From Gongronella butleri (Eukaryota > Mucoromycota > Mucoromycetes > Mucorales > Cunninghamellaceae), in contig JAIWZP010000030.1 in assembly GCA_025201375.1 (NCBI GenBank), forward strand, positions 124,001 to 188,000: a stretch of 64,000 nt of DNA, in the 5' to 3' direction. The notes beneath the pieces were generated by a model. That model ran no database searches, was not told the origin of the DNA, and saw nothing but the letters and a program-made list of their open reading frames with translations. Position 1 is the first letter of the stretch. Every line of letters begins with the position of its first letter. Position numbers and translations under genes: made by a program. Shown here piece after piece: positions 57,280 to 64,000 of this stretch.

Positions 57280-59150
57280 GGCCGTAATCCAAGCACGATT
57301 TTACTCGAAAAAACGCGTAAAATATTACTTTGGCTCTGTGGTATATCAAACAAACACGAATATCGAGATTTCTCAAGACTGAGTGATCCGATTTGCGAAA
57401 AAACTTGAAATCATCGAAGTTCCGAGTCCAGTATCCACTGGCCTAAATTTGGCGCCATATGGTCAATCTCATCGGGAGAAACGCGTAAAGTATTTGTTTT
57501 GCGCTGGGTTTTCACTACCAAACACGAGTCTCAAGCTTTCACGCAACTGAGTGATCCGATTCGCGAAAAAAATTGACAACACTGAAGAATTGGGTCTACC
57601 ATCATCGGGTCCAAATTTGGGACCAGATGAGCGTGCTTCTGAGAAAGCGCGAGTTTCATAGGCATAAATATGTAAGATCAGCAACATTTTGTCTCGTACA
57701 GTGGCAACGGCTGAGCGCCCCGACACGTGAGTCACCTCAAATGAATCAGCGGACAAACGTGATAAAAGAATTTGCAGTTGGAGACATCGCTTCGAGTTCT
57801 CGGCGAGTTAGCCTTTATGGGTTGTTTTGATCCTGATTTGGCCCTGATTTTGTGCCAAATGCATTTTCTCAGGACTGAATGATTCGATTAGCGAAAAAAC
57901 TTGGAACCATCGACTTTTGGGATCGAGTATCCTCTGGTCTAAATTTGGAACCAGGTGGTTAGGCTCATCGGGAGAAACGCGTAAAATATTATTTAGCGCT
58001 GGGTGTTCACTAGCAAACACGAATTTCAAGATTTCTCGCGACTGAGTGATCCGATCCGCGAAAACAATTAACACCGTTAGAGACTTGGGTCTACCATCAA
58101 CTGGTCCAAATTTGGAATTAGATGAGCGACTTTCTGAGGATGCGCGTCTCATAGGCGAAAATGGGGTAAGATCAGCAGCATTTTGTCTCGTATGATACTG
58201 CGGCAACAGCTGAGCGCCCCGACACGTGAGTTACCTCAAATGAATCGGTGGTCAAACGCGGTAAAAGCGCTTGTGTTTTGGGGATATCGCTTCTTGTTTT
58301 CGGCGAGTTAGCATTGAGAGCTCTTTTGGATCCTGGTTTGGCCCTAATTTTGTAAAAAATGCATTTTCTCAATACTGAGTGATCCGATATGGGAAAAAAC
58401 TTGACATTGTCGGATTTTTGAGTCGAGTTCCCACCGACCTGAATTTGGAGCCAGATAATCAGCCTCATCGAGAGAAACGCGTAAAATATTATTTTGCGCG
58501 GGCAAACATGAATCTCGGGCTTTCTCGCAAAGGAGTGATCCGATTCGCAAAAAAACGTAACAACACTGGAGAACTGGGTCTACCATCAACTGGTCCAAAT
58601 TTGGGACCAGATGAGCGAGTATCTGGGGAAGCGCGAGTTTCATAGGCGTAAATGCGATAAGATCAGCAACATTTTGTCTCGTACTGTGGCAACAGCTGAG
58701 CGCCCCGACACGTGAGTCACGTCAAATGAATCAGCGGACAGACGCGGTAAAAGCGTTTTGTGTTTTGGGGATATCGCTTCAAGTTTTAGGCGAGTTGACC
58801 TTGAGGGGTCGTTTTGATTCTGATTTGGCCCTGATTTTATGAAAAATGAATGTTCTCAGGACTGGGTGATCCGATCTCTGAAAAAAACTTGACGTCGCCG
58901 GCTTTTCGTGTTCACATCCTCTAGCTCAAACATAGAACCCGATGAACAAGATTTGGAGGACATGCCTATCATATGATTGCAAAAAGGGGTAAGGTTTTGG
59001 CCATTTTGGTGGCGTACGACGCGACACGGCGACAGTAGCCTAACGTATCGACGCGTGAGTCACCTCAAATGAATCTGTGGTCAAAGAAAGTGAAAGCGTT
59101 TGTGTTTTGAAAACATCGAGTTGGAATTTCGGCGAGTCGGGGTGCAATGA
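57280..59150. repeat. ~496-bp tandem repeat, locus 2 (almost 4 units)
   Basis: The marker CATCGGGAGAAACGCGTAAA occurs at 57470, 57966 and (as CATCGAGAG) 58466, a 496-500-bp period, with diverged partial units on both sides. Inside each unit the word CTGAGTGATCCGATTCGCGAAAA occurs twice, spaced about 170 and 325 bp, so each unit is itself built from two related halves. The only long ORFs are repeat artefacts read on either strand. Confidence 0.88.
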
Positions 59151-59468
59151 CTCTTAAAACAAGGTAAAAAAAAAAAAAAAAAGGAGAAAAAGAAAAAAGA
59201 AGAAAAAAGAAGAAAAAATAAGACAAGCAAGGTGAAAAATGACGCGTTGCTTTTTTGATTTCAAAGGTGAACAATTAATTCATGAATTACCTTGCTCTTT
59301 CTTATGAGCAGGGATTCAGCCAATCTGGCGCCCACTTTTTTTTTTCTTTTTGAAGCACATGTGGGGTTTATTCGGAGAGCTAATAGGATTGGGTAGTCAT
59401 AAACAACAAAGTTTTAATAAGGTCAATATTGTAAAAAAAAAAAAAAAAGGCGAAAAGGAAGCAATTGT
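59151..59468. other. Spacer after the tandem repeat
   Basis: An A-rich purine tract at 59164-59222, then the 3' flank of the first H2B-like gene, with another A16 run near 59432. No gene seen. Confidence 0.45.
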
Positions 59469-60001
59469 TCAATGTTGACGTCGACGCGGCTTGTGGGGAA
59501 TGGCATTGTACTCTTCGACGGTGCGGCGGCCATAGCTAATGGCCCCATCGTGCATGGCAGGGCGAAGAACCAACTTGGTGGCCGTTTCGGCGTCATTGAC
59601 TACATAAGGATAAAAAATTGAGTGTCGTGCTCAATTGTTGCTCGTCCCGTGGAGTGCTTACCCGTCATGTTCGCGCGCGCGGCCAAGCCTTCCGCAGCTT
59701 CCTTTTGATGGAGAATGTTCACTTCCTGGCCAACACGGCGGAGAAATTGATGCAAGACGCGATCACCTTGTTCCTTGGCCGTCTGGGTCATTCTGGTAGG
59801 AAACGTGTCCAGTTGGCCATTGGCCTCGACTTGGCGGCGGACGTCCACCGTGAGCACGCGGCGCAGCGGCTTTTGGAATGAGTGGTAGATCGGATCCACC
59901 GCTTTGTTCGTTGGATACGTCGCTGGATCAAAAATGTCGACTTGTCCGTCCATTTCCATGGCAAGGGCTTGATATTCGCGATTCATTTGGGAGAACGACA
60001 T
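59469..60001 (-). CDS. Divergent H2B-like histone-fold protein 1
   Basis: Predicted 156 residues from exons 59662-60001 and 59469-59599, joined in phase. After a non-basic N-terminus (MSFSQMNREYQALAMEM...) the histone-fold order of H2B can be followed: SFQKPLRRVLTVDVRRQ for helix 1, an extended loop, AKEQGDRVLHQFLRRVGQEV for the long helix 2 (compare the FVNDIFERIAGEA of H2B), then NDAETATKLVLRPAMHDGA for helix 3 and start of the C-terminal helix, with SYGRRTVEEYN at the end. The usual Lys-rich H2B tail is absent and the fold has an insertion in loop 1 and a longer loop 2. A second gene of the same design lies 700 bp upstream. Identification is by pattern; primary similarity to canonical H2B is low. 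Confidence 0.65.
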
Positions 60002-60081
60002 TGAACAAGAGACAATGAGGAGCAAAAGATGAATAAGAAAAAAAATAAAAATAAGCAATTGGCATTTTGCTTTTATGCTTT

Positions 60082-60121
<40 letters not shown>

Positions 60122-60698
60122 CAGAGCACATGTTCGATTGTTGTCAATGAGACCTACAAGTTGGCAACAAGGCGCACCCTATCCACATGGAATGACGACC
60201 GAGAAATGCGTGCTGAAACAGAGTGTCTGCATGCTAATCACGAGATTTCCCGAGAGAGTGTTCATTGTCCATTTGTTCTTGTGGTGAAAATGACAAATTG
60301 CAGCTGCATGACGGGTCAAGATGCGTGTCGAGGTTCCCCTCGCAAGGAACGGTCATTGATGCAGCTGTCAACATGGGCGCATGGGGATTCATGATGGCCA
60401 ACACATGAAATCATGTCAATGGGCGCACTGACGTCAATAAAATGCATCTTGGCAATTGAATCGACCACGCCAATTACGGCTGATACAATGGCAAAAACTT
60501 TAAAAAGGAATAAGAGAAGGGGGGGCGGAAGACGCGCGTCGATTTCTCCTTTTTTAAACACCGTCTCTTGTGCCCATTGTCTTTTGATTGTTGATCCCCA
60601 TCCCCATGGGTTTTTTATTTATTTTAAAAGTGAGCTAAAAGTGATAAAAATGATATCAAAAATGAAGTCAAAGAGGCATTGGTGGAAGTGAAAGGGAT
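60002..60698. other. Spacer between the two H2B-like genes
   Basis: Promoter of H2B-like 1 with a T28-class run near 60087-60116, and the 3' flank of H2B-like 2. No gene supported. Confidence 0.5.
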
Positions 60699-61294
60699 TT
60701 AGAGGTGGCTTTCCGTGTTTGCGGCGGTCTTTCGACGAACGCGGCGGGTGGTCTTGGCCTCGGCAGCATTCCATTCTTCGAGCGCTTGTTCGCCCTTTTC
60801 AATCATGCTGCTCCACATGGACTGGGGAAAGACAAGCTTGATGGCGTGCTGCACGTCGTGGGCTAAAAAAGAAAAAAGTAAGTGAAATTGGCCCATCCCC
60901 CCTTTGTTTTTATGGACGTACGGGTAGTTGTGGCGCGTTTGTCGCCTTCCTTGCGCTTCAAGTCGATGATTTCCGAGCCGATGCGGTCGATGGCGTCGTG
61001 AAGCGCGGCGTCGCAATAGACTTTGGCCTCGTGGGAGATTTTGAACGGGAATTTGTCAGGGTCGCGGCCCTCGGCTCTGGCATCCTCGTCTTGCTTGGCC
61101 TTGTAGTCCACGCGGAGGATGCGCATGATTGGGCGGCGGAACGAATGCTGCGCGGCTGGCGTCGCTGAGTAGGGCTTGTGGCTGTACACCTTCGTCACAC
61201 TGGCATTGGGCGCCTTTTCTGCAAAAATCAACGCGCTGGCGTCGTTAAATTGCTTTTGCTTGAGAAGAGGGTCCTTTTTGTCCTTTTTGTCCAT
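60699..61294 (-). CDS. Divergent H2B-like histone-fold protein 2
   Basis: Predicted 178 residues from exons 60922-61294 and 60699-60862. The histone-fold match to H2B is clearer than in gene 1: helix 1 SFRRPIMRILRVDYK; a loop with an insertion of about 20 residues (AKQDEDARAEGRDPDKFPFK); helix 2 AKVYCDAALHDAIDRIGSEI; loop 2 ATTTPHD (H2B has STITSRE); helix 3 VQHAIKLVFPQSMW (H2B IQTAVRLLLPGELA); and a C-terminal helix SSMIEKGEQALEEWN (H2B AVSEGTKAVTKY). The tail before helix 1 is mixed-charge, not a Lys-rich H2B tail, while a short basic RRVRRK patch lies at the C-terminus. The intron sits in loop 2, the same place as in gene 1, so the two are duplicates. Confidence 0.75.
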
Positions 61295-62319
61295 GATACT
61301 TGTTCTTAAAGTGAAGGGAGAGGTGGGAGAATGAAAAGAGAGGCGATGAGAAAAAAAATGGCCCCTCTGCTTGATTTTATCATACTTGATGAAATCAATC
61401 TCTATTAAAGTGACCTGTTTGCATCATGTTTCAGCTTCACATGTTTCTAGCCTGGTCCCTTTGGCACTGATGCATATTGCTCGCTGCGTGACCGAGTGCG
61501 CCATTGCTCCTTGCGCCAGGCAAGGAGGCGCGACGCCATTGGCTCCCGTTTGCCAATCCTCCCCCCCTTTTTTTCACACAAAGAATTTTTTTTACTCTGG
61601 GAAATTGGGCCATTTGGATCGCCATTGCATGCTGCTGCTGTCTCACAAGATCCGTGACTGATCTTGTTCTGGTGGCCAAATTGACACACGCCCTGCGTCA
61701 TGCCGCAGTGGTGATGACCGCAATTGCCATCTTTGGTGTAAAAATAAGCAAAAGCTTGCGCGTGTGGGCGCTCAAACACGTCGATTCTTTTTTTTTTTTT
61801 TGACGCTGCTCAACATGAGCGTCATTTAATATCATATTTCTGTTTTTCAGGTTTTTTTTCTCCTGGGTGCACCATGGATCGGCATGATCTCCCGAGGGAC
61901 CCTAAAAGCTGGGCCGGTGTATTTGAGGGCCAATTGCGTGTGAAGATGTGGTGCACGTCCGTTTGGGCGCGTTTTCAGCGGCTTTGAACCGTTTGCCCCT
62001 CAAGGAATTTGAAATTTGGACTGTGAATAAACAGAATACCGTGACGGGGGTGGTGGTTTTGTACCTGGACTTTTTGGGCTGGTGATTGTCGTGGTGGATT
62101 GCAATTGAGACCAACGGATCAAGAAACAAGAAAAACATCCACATTCTTCCACTTCTGGGCAGATCCACGCTAGTACACACCATCCACCTAAGCAATTCCT
62201 TTCAAGACCCATCGGCAAAGGCTCACAAAAAAAAAAGTGCAAATCTAAATTGAAGCGTTTGACATTTTTCTTTTTCTTTTTCTTTTATTGCATTTTTTAT
62301 TTTATTTTTATTTTTTAAC
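61295..62319. other. Spacer between H2B-like 2 and the multicopper oxidase
   Basis: About 1 kb with no convincing gene. The last 60 nt before 62320 are a T-rich leader. ORFs at 61.4-61.8 kb on both strands lack features. Confidence 0.5.
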
Positions 62320-64000
62320 ATGCACGCAAAGCTTGTTCCTCTTACTTTTGCATCGACGGTGCTGCTGTGTATGATGGCGCAGGCGCCTGGCGTGGATGCG
62401 GCGCTGCGGAAGTTTGATTTGGCGGTGACACAGGGCGATCTGGACCCTGACTGCTGGGGAACGGCGTACAAAGCATTGAGCATCAATGGACAATTCCCTG
62501 GGCCTGCACTGACGGTAACCATGGGGGACGACGTGGAGGTGAATGTGCGCAACAAGGCAGATGTGGCGACAAGCATCCATTTCCACGGGATTCGGCAGCA
62601 AGGCAGTCCTGGATCGGACGGTGTGCCTGGCATCACGCAAAGTATGATCTCGCCTGGCGAACAATTCACGTACAAATTCCGTGTGCAGCAGAGTGGCACG
62701 TATTTTTATCACGCACACTCGGGAAATCAAGATGACACGGTGCAAGGCGCGTTTATTGTCCAAGAGCCTCATGGCGGGATGCCGTACGAGTATGACGCGG
62801 AGATGACGGTGCACCTGAGCGAGTGGTGGCACCAGGCACCCGCGGAACGCGAGGCGTATTATATGGGTCCCAATTTCCGGTTTGATCCTAGCTCAGATAG
62901 CATTTTGTTGAATGGCCACACCGTCCACAACGCGTCTTTGCCCGCATCCACCGCCCCATCGTGCCGCGGCTACGCGTCGCTCGATGTCCAGCCCAATCAC
63001 ACGTACCGATTACGCGTCATTGGTGGAAACACTTTCCGCACCCTCGGTTTCGGCATCAAAAACCACAACATGACCATTGTTGAGGTCGACGGCGAGCTCA
63101 TCAAGCAGCACATCACCGACCATCTTGAAGTCACCCCTGGTCAGCGCTTCTCGGTCCTCTTGCGCACCGGCGATTATCCCCCAGACTCGCTTTTCCCCAT
63201 GGCCACGCAATATCGCTACCGCCACGCCGCCGAGGGTCTCACCGAAAATGGCTTTGGCTATCTGCGGTACAAGGACCAGAAAAATGGAGCCGAATTGGTC
63301 ACACAAGGCACCGTCCGTCGTCAGGGTATGCGTCAAAAGAAAAAAAAAAAAGAGGGAAAAAAAAGAGGAAAAAGAAAAAAATAGGAAAAATGACGGGTGA
63401 TTTGATCTCTCTTTTATTTTTTTTGGCTCCTATTTCGTAGATATCCCGACCAGCGGGCCAATGCGCATGATGCGGCACCGCCTTGAGCCGCGCGTTGGAT
63501 CAAAAGCTGACCCCCCATCGCGCGGTGACGGCGGCAAAGATGGCCAATGGCAGGGCCAAGGCGGCGAAGGCCAAGGTGGCAAGGATGGCAAGGGGCAGGG
63601 TGGAAAAGACGGCAAGGAGGGCGGTGGCAAAGGCAATCGGGGAGGCAAAGAAGGTGGTGAAGGCGGCAGAGGCGGTGGTGGTGACAATAAGCCCAAGGTG
63701 GAACACGTTGGCTTCCCTGATATTCCGGCACCCGCGGCGCGCGACTGGATTTGGAAGGAATTGAAGCCATTGGCGCAGCGCGACCCGATGCTGGACAAGA
63801 AGCCGTCGCGCACCCTTGTGATTCGATCGTGGGCAAAGGAGCAGCATGACAATTCGACGCGATACACGATGAATGACCGACTGACACCCGTGATGGCGCG
63901 TATGGAGACGGGCAAGCCAATGGTGAAAATGGCCGCCGACGACCCAATGCCCATTCTACAGGAATTGCAGAGATTGCACCGCCGCAATCAACCGCCTAAA
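62320..64000 (+). CDS. Secreted multicopper oxidase (laccase-like), 3' end cut off
   Basis: Exons 62320-63325 and 63441 to the window end; at least 522 residues are visible and the gene continues. A signal peptide is clear (MHAKLVPLTFASTVLLCMM...VDA). Cupredoxin domain 1 carries copper ligands in HFHG (near residue 87) and YFYHAHSG (near 130), preceded by NGQFPGPALTV. Domain 2 has SDSILLNGH, YRLRVIGG and IVEVDGELIK, as in laccases and Fet3-type oxidases. Just after the domain-2 core, exon 2 has an insertion of about 65 residues built of GG-K-D/E/Q repeats (roughly 63500-63690), which ordinary laccases lack. The remaining copper ligands (HPxHxH, HCHxxxH) would lie beyond the window. The substrate is unknown. 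The long intron-free first exon differs from the neighbouring genes. Confidence 0.9.

Overview
This is eukaryotic nuclear DNA, most likely from an early-diverging filamentous fungus (Mucoromycota is my best guess). Genes carry many short GT-AG introns, most of 50-120 nt and often with long poly-T or poly-A tracts. Gene content is fungal: homoserine O-acetyltransferase, allantoate-permease-type MFS transporters, a laccase-like multicopper oxidase, LSM1, a Fun30/SMARCAD1 remodeller, and a TFEB/MITF-like bHLH. No tRNA, rRNA or CRISPR array was seen. The lineage is an inference; no database was searched. All gene models are hand-spliced, with reading phase checked at every junction.

Layout. 0.4-6.6 kb: a tandem CCCH zinc-finger gene (+), a MET2 gene (-) and a small four-exon coiled-coil gene (-). 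7.4-23.5 kb: the most distinctive region, four intact paralogues (GRDP-A +, B -, C -, D +) of the glycine-rich-domain protein family (DUF1399/GRDP-like). Each has 11 exons with identical intron phases. A and C end in long Gly/Cys-rich tails; B and D have none. Dispersed repeats, a ~496-bp tandem repeat and a short-period minisatellite lie around them. 26.2-37.1 kb: a compact housekeeping block with a bHLH-zipper factor, a METTL21/Methyltransf_16-type methyltransferase, a possible 55-aa ORF, LSM1 and TFG sharing a 205-bp divergent promoter, and SMARCAD1/Fun30.

37.2-45.6 kb: a gene-poor segment with a decayed Ty3/gypsy-type gag-protease fragment, dispersed repeats and an unusual density of the heptamer TACWGTA. 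45.7-57.0 kb: a HERPUD-like ERAD gene, then two related MFS transporters flanking a NUMOD/HNH-like gene whose HNH-type motifs lack the expected histidine. 57.2-59.2 kb: a second block of the ~496-bp repeat. 59.4-61.3 kb: two tandem genes for highly divergent H2B-like histone-fold proteins. 62.3-64.0 kb: a secreted multicopper oxidase, cut by the window end, with a Gly/Lys-rich insertion.

The strongest candidates for undescribed biology are the GRDP cluster with its on/off Gly-Cys tails, the pair of divergent H2B-like proteins, and the apparently non-catalytic HNH-like protein.
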